From Bryobacterales bacterium KBS 96 (GTDB lineage: Bacteria > Acidobacteriota > Terriglobia > Bryobacterales > Bryobacteraceae), in contig KB906767.1 in NCBI GenBank assembly GCA_000381625.1, positions 6,533,672 to 6,597,671 of the forward strand: a stretch of 64,000 nucleotides of DNA, written 5' to 3'. This document shows positions 9,742 to 19,110 of this stretch, one piece after another. Both the position numbers and the translations under genes were made by a program. The notes below the pieces were generated by a model. It made no database searches and was not told where the DNA came from. It was given only the letters and a program-made list of their open reading frames with translations. Each line of letters opens with the position of its first letter. The first letter of the stretch is position 1.

Positions 9742-10812
9742 TTAAGGTATGGCTGTGGCCCCGGTCGCGCTCGACTCGTACGCTGCCTCAACCGCCGCCA
9801 TGGTTTTCAGCGCATCGTCCACCGAGGTCGGTAAGCAATCGATGGCGCCGTCGAGAAAGGACATCAGACTAGCCATGCTGCCCGTGAAAGCATCTGGAAA
9901 CCATGAGCCAGCGATCTCCACTCGTTGCCACTCAGGCGGCTTGTCCGGCTTAAGGGTTATGTATTCGAATTCGTCCGGTTGGCCCTTCGGATAGTCAAGG
10001 AGAAGCCCCAGGCGGGTTTTGATGGCTCCTCGTGTTCCTTCCCATTTGATATAGCTCTCCTGATGGCGCGGGCCGAATTCGTGCCCGTGATTTGCGGTGA
10101 TATTCGCCCGTAGCGTATCGCCGTAGTCCAGGATGATGTTGGACCGGGTGGACGCCAGTTTCGGCATTGATGGATGCTTCACGGTTTTTGTGTATACGCC
10201 TTTCGGATCGCCGAAAAAGGATCGTATCAGGTCGATGTAGTGAATCGAATGATACAGGACTTCGACCCGCGGCGCGCTCTCCAGAAACGTCCAGAGATGC
10301 CACGGCGTATAAACAGTAACGCGAACTTCGACATCGTGAATATCGCCGATAAGCCCCCGGTCGATGATGTCTCGAGCAGCCAGCGTCGCGGGCGCAAATC
10401 GTAGTTGGAAATTGACAGCCGCCGACAATTGTTTGGAACGGCAGAGATCGCGAATGGCTTGTGCCTCTTGGAGGTTTTGTCCCATCGGCTTCTGCATCAG
10501 CACCGCCGCCCCGTCCGGTAATTGGGGTATCAGCCCGAGGAGTGCGGCGGCCGGGACTGCAACGTCGAAAATGCAACCTGCTGGGGCGGCGCCGAGAGCT
10601 TCGGGAAGTGTCGCAAACGCCCGCTGTATGCCGAATTCACGCGCGAGCGATGTGGCTCTGGCGGCGGCGATGTCGTATATGCCCGCAATCTCAAACCCCG
10701 CCTTCCTGTAAGCCGGCAGGTGAGCGTCGCGCACGATGCCGCCGGCGCCGACGATCACGATGGGCCGCGTGGTCCGAGGCCGGTACGCGGCTGGAATAAC
10801 GGAGAGATTCAT
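9742..10812 (-). CDS. Gfo/Idh/MocA family NAD(P)-dependent sugar oxidoreductase
   Basis: The 356-residue product opens with a Rossmann dinucleotide fold (IVIVGAGGIVRDAHLPAYRK, about residues 19-38), contains the family motif MQKPMGQNL (usual form EKP) near residue 105, and has the C-terminal alpha/beta half typical of Gfo/Idh/MocA proteins, with YHSIHYIDLIRSFFG likely at the active site. Members oxidise or epimerise sugars, inositols or nucleotide sugars. It is cytoplasmic, with no Tat signal, unlike the related gene at 38.2 kb. As first gene of the minus-strand cluster it probably helps make or modify a sugar precursor for the glycosyltransferase downstream. In the EKP motif the usual Glu is Gln; the catalytic Lys is retained. 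Exact substrate unknown. Confidence 0.88.
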   Translation of the reverse strand: MNLSVIPAAYRPRTTRPIVIVGAGGIVRDAHLPAYRKAGFEIAGIYDIAAARATSLAREFGIQRAFATLPEALGAAPAGCIFDVAVPAAALLGLIPQLPDGAAVLMQKPMGQNLQEAQAIRDLCRSKQLSAAVNFQLRFAPATLAARDIIDRGLIGDIHDVEVRVTVYTPWHLWTFLESAPRVEVLYHSIHYIDLIRSFFGDPKGVYTKTVKHPSMPKLASTRSNIILDYGDTLRANITANHGHEFGPRHQESYIKWEGTRGAIKTRLGLLLDYPKGQPDEFEYITLKPDKPPEWQRVEIAGSWFPDAFTGSMASLMSFLDGAIDCLPTSVDDALKTMAAVEAAYESSATGATAIP

Positions 10813-11030
10813 GAAATCCTTCTCCCGTGGGCGCGCGGACGCCTCAGTCCGTCAACAGGTTCTGGACGCCGATCACGGGGCGATTTGCGAAACGGGCGAT
10901 GCCGAAAACGCTTGAGAAGAGCCTACCAAACGTGCTCCGCACGCGCCAACGCCCCAATCGCTACGCTTCGAGAAATTGACCGGAAACAGAATGCGAATGC
11001 GACGGTAAGGCGCGATTCCTCTCCTTTCCT

Positions 11031-11219
11031 TTAGCGGCCCTTGTTTTGAGCCCGGAACTCCATTGCGGCGAGCGCCGCAAAACCGAGCGCAAGAATGACT
11101 CGGATTCCAATCAGCCAAAGCTTTTCGCCAAGTATCGCGCGAACAATCGCGAGAAGAACGAAACCGATGGCGATTGCAACGTACCACCAAGCCAGTAGTC
11201 GAGAACGACGGCCGCGCAT
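11031..11219 (-). CDS. Small two-helix membrane protein
   Basis: An ATG at 11219 gives 62 residues: a basic start (MRGRRSR), a hydrophobic helix at about 8-27 (LLAWWYVAIAIGFVLLAIVR), a short loop with GEK, a second helix (LWLIGIRVILALGFAALAAM) and a polar end. Two well-spaced hydrophobic segments with positive flanks suggest a real small inner-membrane protein. The same frame is open far upstream, but that extension is Arg-rich and lacks protein-like character, so the short start was chosen. No convincing ribosome-binding site precedes it. It lies alone between the polysaccharide cluster and the beta-propeller gene. No function can be assigned. Confidence 0.45.
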   Translation of the reverse strand: MRGRRSRLLAWWYVAIAIGFVLLAIVRAILGEKLWLIGIRVILALGFAALAAMEFRAQNKGR

Positions 11220-11504
11220 TGAATCCAGCCACCGTTGTACCGCATGGCGGAATCGCCAAATGTCCCTGCGCCTGTTTTGGTATTTTGAAGGTAGTGCGTT
11301 TGCGCCTGCCCTGCGCGCGGCTAAAGCAGCAAGCTTGAAAGTGGGTATCGAGATGATTTTCGTTACTTCTGTGTCTAGCCGCACGTCCCACGAATCAAAA
11401 GCAACGATGAGATTTCCACAGATGTCCCGTCCAAGACCTTGCGCAGCGTCCTTCGTCCCCGATCGCGCGATTGTCACGTGTCCGGTCACCGCGCAAGGAT
11501 TGTG

Positions 11505-13178
11505 ATGATTCGTGTTTTTTCTGCGGCGATGGTTGTTGCCGCCGCCGGTTTTCTCCTCTCCAGTCCGCCGCCGGCCCCGGCCCCCAAAAGTCCTCTCGTC
11601 GACGTTTTGACAAATCGTTACGATAACTGGCGCTCGGGCGACAACAGCCGCGAAACTCTCTTGACTCCAAAGAACATCAACGGACAGCAGTTTGGGAAGC
11701 TGTTCGAACGCAGCGTGGATGGAGATATCTACGCACAGCCGCTGGTGAAGAACGGAGTGCAAATTCCGGGCTTAGGACCACGAAACGTCGTCTATGTCGC
11801 GACGACCAACAACAACCTGTATGCCTTCGATGCCGACCTTCCTCAAGTGGGGGATCCCTATTGGCAGGTTGGTAAAGACGTTCTGGGCGACCCGGTGCCG
11901 CGCGCCGATGTGTCCGACCTGAAGCCGCCCGATCAGTATCTGAATTTCGAACACAATATCGGCGTGGTTGCGACGCCCGTTATCGACAGCGGAACTAACA
12001 CGATTTACATCGTTGCGAAATCCCGCTACTCCGGCGGGTACCGCCACCGGCTATTCGCGTTCGACCTTGCCACCGGACATGAAAGAAAAGATCTCGGCAG
12101 CCCGGTGAATATTGAGCCGACGGCGATGGGGAACGGCGTGGGAAATGTCGATGGCAAAATCCACATGCAGAGCCGTAAACTCGTGAACCGGGCCGCGCTG
12201 CTGCTGCAGGACGGCATTCTGTATGTCGCGTTTGGCGCACATGCCGACGGGGAACCCCGGTTCGATTATCACGGCTGGATTGTCGCGTACGACGCGCACA
12301 CGCTGCGTCAGGTCGCTGCGCTCTGTACCACGCCCGATGGCATTCAGGGAGGTGTCTGGCAGAGCGGGGCGGGTCTTGCAGCCGAGCCTCGCGAAGGCAC
12401 CTTCCCGCTGATCTATGCGGTTGTAGGGAACGGAAGCGCAATCGGGCGCAATGTCGGCCAGTCGATCCTCCAAATGTATCCAGGCGAACTGTTGAGCGCC
12501 AAACAAGACTTCACTCCTTCGAACGTGGGCGAGATGAACGACCTCGATCTCGATCTGTCCACCGGGCCGGTGCTATTTCCGGACTTGCCGTTTATGCTGG
12601 CATGCACGAAGGACGGCAAGTGCTACGTCGTCGACCGAACCAACATGCACCTGGTTCAGGAGCTCGAGGCGGCGAAGAACAGCGTGGGCACGGGCCGCGC
12701 ATCCAACATCCATGGCACGCCGGTTTTCTGGCGCGATTCGAACAACGCGCTCTTCATTTACGTTTGGGGCGAGGAGGATTTCCTTCGCTCCTATCGTTTT
12801 GACGGAAAGCGCTTCGTCCCGGCAGGGCGCAGCCAGTTTCCGGCTCCCCCGAATAGCATGCCCGGCGCCGCTCTCTCGATTTCGGCAAACGGGACGGCAT
12901 CGGATAGTGGCGTGGTGTGGGCGTCGCTGCCGATCAAAGATGACGCGAACAACGCCACCGTGCCTGGAGTGCTGCGGGCGTTCAGCACAATGGACATTTC
13001 GCATGAGCTATGGGACAGCGAACAAAATGCCGGACGCGACCGGCTCGGCATGTTTGCGAAATTCTGTCCGCCGGTCGTGGCGAACGGCAAAGTGTACATG
13101 GCGACATTTGCGCCCCCTGCCGACGCGCCGGCCGGACCGGGCAAACTCGTAGTCTACGGACTGCTGCCGGCGTCGTGA
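11505..13178 (+). CDS. Secreted PQQ-type beta-propeller protein
   Basis: The 557-residue product begins with a signal peptide (MIRVFSAAMVVAAAGFLLSS) followed by a Pro-rich stretch. The start at 11505 is chosen because AAGGA lies 6 bases upstream; the frame is open further upstream but lacks a site there. The body contains blade-like repeats such as NVVYVATTNNNLYAFDADL, NTIYIVAKSRY, HRLFAFDLATGHE, GILYVAFGAH and GKVYMATFAP, the outer-strand pattern of PQQ/BamB-like eight-bladed propellers. The N-terminal WRSGDNSRETLLTPKNIN resembles outer-membrane or periplasmic propeller proteins common in Acidobacteria. No separate dehydrogenase domain or CxxCH haem motif is seen, so a structural or binding role is more likely than PQQ-dependent catalysis. 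Confidence 0.82.
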   Translation: MIRVFSAAMVVAAAGFLLSSPPPAPAPKSPLVDVLTNRYDNWRSGDNSRETLLTPKNINGQQFGKLFERSVDGDIYAQPLVKNGVQIPGLGPRNVVYVATTNNNLYAFDADLPQVGDPYWQVGKDVLGDPVPRADVSDLKPPDQYLNFEHNIGVVATPVIDSGTNTIYIVAKSRYSGGYRHRLFAFDLATGHERKDLGSPVNIEPTAMGNGVGNVDGKIHMQSRKLVNRAALLLQDGILYVAFGAHADGEPRFDYHGWIVAYDAHTLRQVAALCTTPDGIQGGVWQSGAGLAAEPREGTFPLIYAVVGNGSAIGRNVGQSILQMYPGELLSAKQDFTPSNVGEMNDLDLDLSTGPVLFPDLPFMLACTKDGKCYVVDRTNMHLVQELEAAKNSVGTGRASNIHGTPVFWRDSNNALFIYVWGEEDFLRSYRFDGKRFVPAGRSQFPAPPNSMPGAALSISANGTASDSGVVWASLPIKDDANNATVPGVLRAFSTMDISHELWDSEQNAGRDRLGMFAKFCPPVVANGKVYMATFAPPADAPAGPGKLVVYGLLPAS

Positions 13179-13193
13179 TCCATTGAGCGCCCA

Positions 13194-13208
13194 TGGGCCT
13201 AGGGCCCA
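13194..13208 (+). terminator. Hairpin after the propeller gene, possible terminator
   Basis: TGGGCC-TAG-GGCCCA forms a perfect 6-bp GC-rich stem with a 3-base loop, 16 bases after the stop of the propeller gene. There is no following T-run, so it would be a weak or non-canonical terminator. Confidence 0.35.
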
Positions 13209-13300
13209 CCCAAATTGATGACGACACTCGCTCTCCAGCACGGAGCGGCTCATGAGCGGCCGCGCCCACCCCCAACAATTAGACGCTTATTGGCCTGCAC

Positions 13301-13322
13301 TGAACCCCGGCCGTGAGGGATG
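13301..13322 (+). repeat. Copy of a short intergenic repeat (CCGTGAGGGA core)
   Basis: The segment TGAACCCCGGCCGTGAGGGA resembles two further copies at about 16895 and 16969 (core CGACCGnnAGGGA). All three lie outside genes, around the large outer-membrane protein gene. This suggests a dispersed non-coding repeat family. Confidence 0.45.
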
Positions 13323-13449
13323 AGACCGCAGCGGTGCTTTACGCCTTGTGCTTTCTGAGCAACCACGACCGTTTGCAGCGGGCTCTGCCCGCGGGATCGA
13401 CGTGAGCGCTTGCTGCATATACGGCGCCTCACGATATGCTGTGTTCCTG

Positions 13450-16400
13450 ATGATGGTGAGATCGTTCCAGCTTATGCTGCTTTGCCTGCTGCTTTCGTCC
13501 CGGGTGTTGTGTAACGAGAAGAAATCGCAGTCCTGGAGCGGAATTGTCCGGACCGTTGCAGGCGAGCCGATAGCGGGAGCGCTCGTGCAGCTTTCTTCCA
13601 GCTCATCGAAGTTCACTGACGAAACATCCTCGCGAGGCGAGTTTCGGTTCAAGGCGCTTCCCGTCGGCCAGTATAGGCTTTCGATTGTTTGGAAAGGTTC
13701 GGTTGCCGCCTATACCCGGTCCTTGGAGCTTCCAGCCGGAGCCGCGCCCGTGCAACTTGAACTTGCGAGCGATGGAAGTCTCACGGTCCATGCTCCAGAC
13801 GCCGCGGCAGCAAGCACGGGCGGCGAAAAGTTGGAGCAGCGTGCTGTTTCCGAGTTGCCCTTGAACAAGCGCGATTTTAGCCAACTTCTGCTGCTCGCCG
13901 CGGGAACGATGACCGACTCGAATGGCGCGACCAATTTCACCCAGCAGTTCGCCATCAATGGGCAACGAGGAACCGCGGCGGTGTTTGCGATGGACGGCGC
14001 GGATATCAGCGATCCGGAAATGGGTGGCGCGACATTTTCGAATTTCAATGTGGACGCCGTTCGGGAAATCAAATCGAGTTCAGGGTGGATGCCGGCGGAA
14101 ATAGGGCGTGGCGCGGCGGGTTTTACGGATATCGTCACTCGTTCGGGCTCGGACAGTTTGCACGGATCGGCGTACGAATTTCTCCGTAATGCGGCGTTCG
14201 ACGCTCGGAACTTTTTCGATCGGCGATCTCTCGCGAATCCGGGACGCATTCCGCCGTTCCACCGCAACGAGTTTGGATTAACCAACGGCGGTCCGGTTGT
14301 TCTCCCACGCATCTATAGCGGGCATGGCCGAACTTATTACTTCGTCGAATATCAGGGATTCCGGCAAACTCTCGGAACTACACAGGTGATCCCCGTACCG
14401 ACACTGGACGAGCGTGCGGGACGCGATACAACCGCTTTCCCGGGAGACACGCTCTTCATTCCCGTGGACCCGCGTGTTGCCAAGATCCTCAGCCGCTATC
14501 CGGAGCCCAATGACACACAAGGACCGTACGGGACGCGCACGTACGCGACATCCTCGAAGGTCGTGACCGACAGTGACCAGTTCTCAATCAGGATCGACCA
14601 TAAGCTATCCGAAAAGGATCAGCTATTCGGCCGGTTCAGTTTCGACGACATCACGGGGCCCACAACGAACCCGAGCCAGACCGTTCTCGATCCGAGTTTT
14701 GCAGTCCGCTACATTGACCGCCAGCGAAATGCGATGCTCCGCTACACGCGCACGGTCTCGCCGCATTTCACGTTCGATTCGTCCATCAGCTTCACTCGAA
14801 CCACGCCCTCATTTCCTACCACCAACCACACAGATCCGGCGCTTAAATTTGGCGATGGTCTATACGAATCGTTTAATGCGGCAGCCGGCTCTGTTACGGC
14901 GGCGATTGGAAATCTGTTACAGGCGCGCCAGAATTTCACGTATGTTCGAGGCCGTCACACCATTCAGGCCGGCGTGGAATGGCGGGGGAATCGCGACACC
15001 ACCTATTTCGGCACCAGCCCCAATGGCGAATATACGTTCGGCGGCGGAACGGCTTATTCACCGGTTTCCATACGCTCCGCCAGCGGCGCCCGTAACATTG
15101 CGGCGGGCGATCCTTTGCCCGATGCGCTGTCCGGGCTTCTCACGGCGAGCGCCTTTGCGTATACGATTGCGGTGGCTCCGCCGCAGTTTCCGCAGGGTAG
15201 CGGAATTGGAGTAGCGGCGATCTCGCGCGACGCCCTAAACTTTTTTCTCCAGGACACCTGGAAAGTATCCGATCGGCTTCTGCTTAGCTATGGTCTGCGA
15301 TACGAGCTGAATTCACAGATTCGTGAACGGGCCAACAGAACCTCAATCCTGGCCGCCGATTCTCACGGTCGGCAAAGCTATCTCATCAATCCGCTGCCTC
15401 CTTATGGCCTCGATTTGAATGGCTGGGGACCGCGGCTCAGTGCCGAATGGCGCGCGCCGGGGAATCTGGTCCTGCGAGCGGGAGCGGGCATCACAACGCT
15501 GCTCCCGAATCTTTGGCAGGATAATTTTCTTACTGGGGGCACGCCCTTCGTCGTTAATCCGCGTTTGACGGCGACTCCCGGAGTTCCTATCCAATTTGGA
15601 GCGAACATTATGCCCGACCAGCTCCCTACGGCGTTCACGCCGGCAGGCCAGCCGATATTTGCGGCTGGAGATACAAAAGCCGTGCCGCCGAACACGGAAC
15701 TGGATGTGAACCGGTTCGAGACAGACCTTGCGGCGCTCACGCCGGATCACCAGATTACGCCTCTGAACATATCCACCATGTCTCGCGATTTCCGGAATGG
15801 TTACATCGGAACCTGGACCTTCGGATTGGAGCGTCAGTTCTCCGGAGTGACGGTGAACGCGGCATATGTCGGAACCACGGGGGTAGCGCTACCAGCCGTG
15901 AACTTCCCCAATGCGTATCCCGGCGCCGATCCGCAATTTGCGCCCTACACGCAATTTGACAGCTCGGGTAACGTAATTGGAGGATTCGGTACGGAAAATC
16001 TGATGACGAACCGTTCTCATTCCACCTATCATGCTCTTCAATTTTCAGCGCAAAATAATTTGAACCGGTTTGGGCTTGGATTCCAGGTGAGTTATACGTG
16101 GTCGAAATCCATCGACGACACCAGTTCCGTTCTGGGCGGCTTCATCGCGGCGTCCTCCGGCGCAGTTGCTCAGGCTTGGCCACAAGATCCTTTCCATACG
16201 AGTTCCGATAGAGGTCCCTCCACCTTCGATATCACTCATGCAGTCACGCTTAGCCTCGTGCAGGAACTGCACGCCGAACGCGCGCCGCTCCTCCGTCCGC
16301 TTGGGAGATCACTCACCGAAGGCTGGGAGGTTCTCAGCATTTCCACAATTACCAGCGGGCCGCCGTTCACTGTATATTCCGGTATTCAGCAGACGGGGGT

Positions 16401-16821
16401 GGGATCGAACGGCACCGACCGCCCGGATCAGGTCGGTGCTCCCGTATTATCGACGAGCCGCAAAATCCGCGAGGATTACTTCGGCCTTGCCAATCAGAAC
16501 GCTTCCTTCTTTTCCATTCCGACCAACGTAAGTGGAGGTACAGGTCCGAATCTGGGCCGGTTTGGAACTCTTGGCCGCAATACATTTCGCGGTCCGGCAT
16601 TTCATAACTTTGATTTCGCTCTCATCAAAGACACCCGTTTCGGCTCGCGCGGATCGGGAGAGCTTGCCACCGTCCAATTGCGCGCGGAGTTCTTCAATTT
16701 ATTCAACCTGACGAATTTCGGCTTGCCCGCAAACATCGTAAAGGGGCCAGGTTTCGGCGAGATCAGCCGCACAGCCGGCACGTCGCGCCAGATTCAGTTC
16801 TCGTTGAAGGTGATTTACTAA
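13450..16821 (+). CDS. TonB-dependent-receptor-like outer-membrane protein with carboxypeptidase-regulatory domain
   Basis: Starting at the first of two adjacent ATGs (13450), this gives about 1123 residues. A signal peptide (MMVRSFQLMLLCLLLSSRVL) precedes a beta-sandwich CarboxypepD_reg-like domain at about 25-105 (SGIVRTVAGEPIAGALVQLS, GEFRFKALPVGQYRLSI). A plug-like region follows (VSELPLNKRDFSQLLLLAAG, FAINGQRGTAAVFAMDGADI, DAVREIKSSSGWMPAEIGRG), then a long beta-barrel ending RQIQFSLKVIY with a terminal aromatic residue. This is the Oar-like architecture greatly expanded in Acidobacteria. It probably sits in the outer membrane and takes up or binds large sugars or siderophores; no TonB box is obvious. 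The neighbouring secreted propeller protein may be functionally linked, but they are 270 bases apart. The translation is open further upstream without a signal-like start. Confidence 0.87.
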   Translation: MMVRSFQLMLLCLLLSSRVLCNEKKSQSWSGIVRTVAGEPIAGALVQLSSSSSKFTDETSSRGEFRFKALPVGQYRLSIVWKGSVAAYTRSLELPAGAAPVQLELASDGSLTVHAPDAAAASTGGEKLEQRAVSELPLNKRDFSQLLLLAAGTMTDSNGATNFTQQFAINGQRGTAAVFAMDGADISDPEMGGATFSNFNVDAVREIKSSSGWMPAEIGRGAAGFTDIVTRSGSDSLHGSAYEFLRNAAFDARNFFDRRSLANPGRIPPFHRNEFGLTNGGPVVLPRIYSGHGRTYYFVEYQGFRQTLGTTQVIPVPTLDERAGRDTTAFPGDTLFIPVDPRVAKILSRYPEPNDTQGPYGTRTYATSSKVVTDSDQFSIRIDHKLSEKDQLFGRFSFDDITGPTTNPSQTVLDPSFAVRYIDRQRNAMLRYTRTVSPHFTFDSSISFTRTTPSFPTTNHTDPALKFGDGLYESFNAAAGSVTAAIGNLLQARQNFTYVRGRHTIQAGVEWRGNRDTTYFGTSPNGEYTFGGGTAYSPVSIRSASGARNIAAGDPLPDALSGLLTASAFAYTIAVAPPQFPQGSGIGVAAISRDALNFFLQDTWKVSDRLLLSYGLRYELNSQIRERANRTSILAADSHGRQSYLINPLPPYGLDLNGWGPRLSAEWRAPGNLVLRAGAGITTLLPNLWQDNFLTGGTPFVVNPRLTATPGVPIQFGANIMPDQLPTAFTPAGQPIFAAGDTKAVPPNTELDVNRFETDLAALTPDHQITPLNISTMSRDFRNGYIGTWTFGLERQFSGVTVNAAYVGTTGVALPAVNFPNAYPGADPQFAPYTQFDSSGNVIGGFGTENLMTNRSHSTYHALQFSAQNNLNRFGLGFQVSYTWSKSIDDTSSVLGGFIAASSGAVAQAWPQDPFHTSSDRGPSTFDITHAVTLSLVQELHAERAPLLRPLGRSLTEGWEVLSISTITSGPPFTVYSGIQQTGVGSNGTDRPDQVGAPVLSTSRKIREDYFGLANQNASFFSIPTNVSGGTGPNLGRFGTLGRNTFRGPAFHNFDFALIKDTRFGSRGSGELATVQLRAEFFNLFNLTNFGLPANIVKGPGFGEISRTAGTSRQIQFSLKVIY

Positions 16822-16894
16822 GTACGCCGTTTCGTAAATACCGTAGGCTATCGAAGAGCGCTCAAAACCACCGCTGGCGCGCACGGCTCGGTTT

Positions 16895-16992
16895 CAGAGC
16901 CACGACCGCAAGGGAGTAAACATGGCCCTGCGGGCCGCAGAATCGGATAAAGACGTCCGGTTACCAGCGCCGAACCGCGACCGTGAGGGAAC
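16895..16992 (+). repeat. Pair of intergenic repeat copies
   Basis: Two related segments lie between the receptor gene and panD: CAGAGCCACGACCGCAAGGG at about 16895 and GAACCGCGACCGTGAGGGAA at about 16972. They share CGACCGYRAGGGA with each other and, less exactly, with the copy at 13301. The stretch between the two genes holds no other recognisable element. Confidence 0.5.
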
Positions 16993-17025
16993 CGACCTCT
17001 TCAACGGAGTGGCCACGAACTTTTG

Positions 17026-17406
17026 CTAGCTGTGTGGATGGCCTTGCGATTCGGCTTCATTCAGGATTCGATTCTTTTCATCCACAAATACGAGTGCGGG
17101 TTTCTGTTCAGTGAATTCCGTTTGGTCGAGCCAGGAAAACGCCGCAACAATGACCTTATCGCCCACCTGCACACGCCTCGCTGCCGCGCCGTTCAGCATT
17201 ATTTCACCCGATCCGGCCTTTGCGGGAATGGTATATGTCTCGAATCGCTCTCCATTGTTCACGTTCCAGATATGAACGCTTTCGAAAGGGGCAATATTGG
17301 CGGCTTCCAACAACTGCGTATCGATTGCAATCGATCCTTCATAATCGAGATCGGCTCCGGTCACAGTCGCCCGGTGAATCTTCGCTCTCAAAAACTTGCG
17401 AAACAA
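17026..17406 (-). CDS. panD: Aspartate 1-decarboxylase
   Basis: This 126-residue enzyme decarboxylates L-aspartate to beta-alanine for pantothenate synthesis. The self-processing site is visible as YEGSIAID: cleavage between Gly24 and Ser25 creates the pyruvoyl group from the serine. [20 protein letters not shown] matches the family N-terminus with the catalytic Lys9, and [17 protein letters not shown] the conserved core; length is normal. It is the last gene of the minus-strand pantothenate operon, only 3 bases after panC, so beta-alanine supply is coupled to its consumption by PanC. Confidence 0.97.
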   Translation of the reverse strand: MFRKFLRAKIHRATVTGADLDYEGSIAIDTQLLEAANIAPFESVHIWNVNNGERFETYTIPAKAGSGEIMLNGAAARRVQVGDKVIVAAFSWLDQTEFTEQKPALVFVDEKNRILNEAESQGHPHS

Positions 17407-17409
17407 ACC

Positions 17410-18273
17410 TTAGTTCCTTTCCTGACCGCCCGGCCATCGCATGTTGTCGATGAGCCGGGTCGAGCCGACCCATATCGCTCCGGCAATGAGCACTGGGCCG
17501 TCGATACGTTCCACCGGCGCCAGTGTGCTCGGCTCGACGATTTCGAAGTACTCCAGCCGCACGTCTGCATGTGTCCGGAACATCGGTTCGAGTGCTTCGC
17601 GAATGGTGCTTGCCGATCGCTCGCCTTCATCGAGCCGCGATCGTGCTTCGTTAATCATTTGCGGCAATAGCGTCGCGAGCTGCCGCTGTTCGGCAGTCAA
17701 ATGCTTATTGCGCGAGCTCAACGCAAGGCCATCCGGCTCACGAACTGTCGGTATTCCGACGACGGCCACCGGCATGTTCAAATCCTCAACCATCCGCCTG
17801 ATGACGGCGAGCTGCTGCGCGTCCTTCTCGCCGAAATAGGCGCGATCCGGTCTGACGATATTGAACAGCTTTGCCACAACAGTAGCGACGCCCCGGAAAT
17901 GTCCGGGTCGAAATGCGCCGCACAAGTGATTCGTCAAACCAGGCACGTCCACAAATGCCCGTTGCTCTCGTGGATACAGTTCCGCTGCAGAGGGCGTGAA
18001 TACCAGGTCCACGGGAACGGTTGAGCACACTGCCATGTCCGCGGCCAGAGTTCGTGGATAGCGGTCCAGATCGTCCTTGCGATCGAATTGCAACGGGTTA
18101 ACGAAGATACTTACGACGACGAAATTGTTTTCCCGCCGCGCTTCCTGCATCAGCTTCAGATGTCCCGCGTGTAGCGCTCCCATTGTCGGTACGAATCCAA
18201 TGGAGCGACCATGATCCCGCGCATTCTTGACAATCTCCACTATTGCTGGAATGAAAGACGCCAATTCAGGCAT
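17410..18273 (-). CDS. panC: Pantothenate synthetase (pantoate-beta-alanine ligase)
   Basis: This 287-residue cytoplasmic enzyme condenses pantoate with beta-alanine using ATP. It shows the nucleotidyl-transferase start GFVPTMGALHAGHLKLMQEA with the HxGH motif (HAGH), FVNPLQFDRKDDLDRYPR, the pantoate-binding segment AFRPGHFRGVATVVAKLFNI, and KDAQQLAVIRRMVEDLNMPV followed by LALSSRNKHL, which corresponds to the KMSKS-like loop. The first 8 bases overlap the end of panB, and panD follows after 3 bases. Length and motifs are typical. Confidence 0.97.
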   Translation of the reverse strand: MPELASFIPAIVEIVKNARDHGRSIGFVPTMGALHAGHLKLMQEARRENNFVVVSIFVNPLQFDRKDDLDRYPRTLAADMAVCSTVPVDLVFTPSAAELYPREQRAFVDVPGLTNHLCGAFRPGHFRGVATVVAKLFNIVRPDRAYFGEKDAQQLAVIRRMVEDLNMPVAVVGIPTVREPDGLALSSRNKHLTAEQRQLATLLPQMINEARSRLDEGERSASTIREALEPMFRTHADVRLEYFEIVEPSTLAPVERIDGPVLIAGAIWVGSTRLIDNMRWPGGQERN

Positions 18274-19084
18274 TCGCGGCAGGCTCCGAGGCGATAGGAA
18301 ATTGGCCCGATTTTACTTCCTGCACATACGTTTTTGCGGCGCTTACGATGCTTTCGCCAAGGGAGGCGTACTTTTTTGCAAATGGCGGCGCCGGACCGCG
18401 TGTCAGGCCCAGAAAATCGTAACTGACCAGAACCTGCCCATCACAATAGGGACCCGAGCCGATGCCGAAGGTGGGAATCGTTAAGTGGGCGCTTACGTCG
18501 CGTGCGAGCGTGTCCGGAACGCATTCCAGCACGATGGCGAATGCGCCTGCCTGTTCCAGCGCCATTGCGTCGTCGGTCAACTTTTTCTGTTCGTCCTCTT
18601 TTTTTGCTTGGCGGCGGAATCCGCCCTGCTGATGAACAGACTGTGGCATTAGCCCAAGATGTCCCATCACTGGAATGCCAATTGAAACCAAACGAGCCAC
18701 GGTGGGAACTGCCGGTTCGCCGCCTTCCATCTTGATAGCCGTCGCCTGTCCTTCCTGCAGTAGCCGTCCCGCATTTCGCACCGCTTCGGAAATGCTTGCC
18801 TGATAGCTCAAAAAAGGCATATCGGCAACCACAATTGCGCGCTTGGCGCCGCGCCGAACGGCACGTGTGTGCCGCACGATGTCGTCCATCGTCACCGAAA
18901 GCGTGTTGTCCTCCCCAAGCACAACCATGCCCAGACTATCGCCAACTAACAAAACGTCGATGCCGGCCGAATCGAGCAAGTACGCCATCGTGGCGTCATA
19001 CGCTGTCAGCATCGCGATCTTTTCGCCGCGTTTCTTTTTTGCTTCGAGATCTGGTAGCCGCAATGGTTTCGGTGTATCGGACAT
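18266..19084 (-). CDS. panB: 3-methyl-2-oxobutanoate hydroxymethyltransferase
   Basis: PanB makes ketopantoate from 2-oxoisovalerate and methylene-tetrahydrofolate. The 272 residues carry the family signature LLVGDSLGMVVLGEDNTLSV with its metal-binding Asp, the substrate motif VVADMPFLSYQ, AIKMEGGE, and the late block IPTFGIGSGPYCDGQVLV. It forms a TIM-barrel of normal length. It lies 26 bases downstream of the DUF2520 gene and overlaps panC by 8 bases, so all four genes of the block should share a transcript. Confidence 0.97.
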   Translation of the reverse strand: MSDTPKPLRLPDLEAKKKRGEKIAMLTAYDATMAYLLDSAGIDVLLVGDSLGMVVLGEDNTLSVTMDDIVRHTRAVRRGAKRAIVVADMPFLSYQASISEAVRNAGRLLQEGQATAIKMEGGEPAVPTVARLVSIGIPVMGHLGLMPQSVHQQGGFRRQAKKEDEQKKLTDDAMALEQAGAFAIVLECVPDTLARDVSAHLTIPTFGIGSGPYCDGQVLVSYDFLGLTRGPAPPFAKKYASLGESIVSAAKTYVQEVKSGQFPIASEPAANA

Positions 19085-19110
19085 GTGAATGGTTGCTTGT
19101 AGGCGCTCAA

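Noticed and set aside
11220-11762. Upstream extension of the small membrane protein to a 243-residue frame
   Set aside because: The extension is antisense to the propeller gene start and is Arg- and Gly-rich without domain character; only the last 62 codons look like protein.
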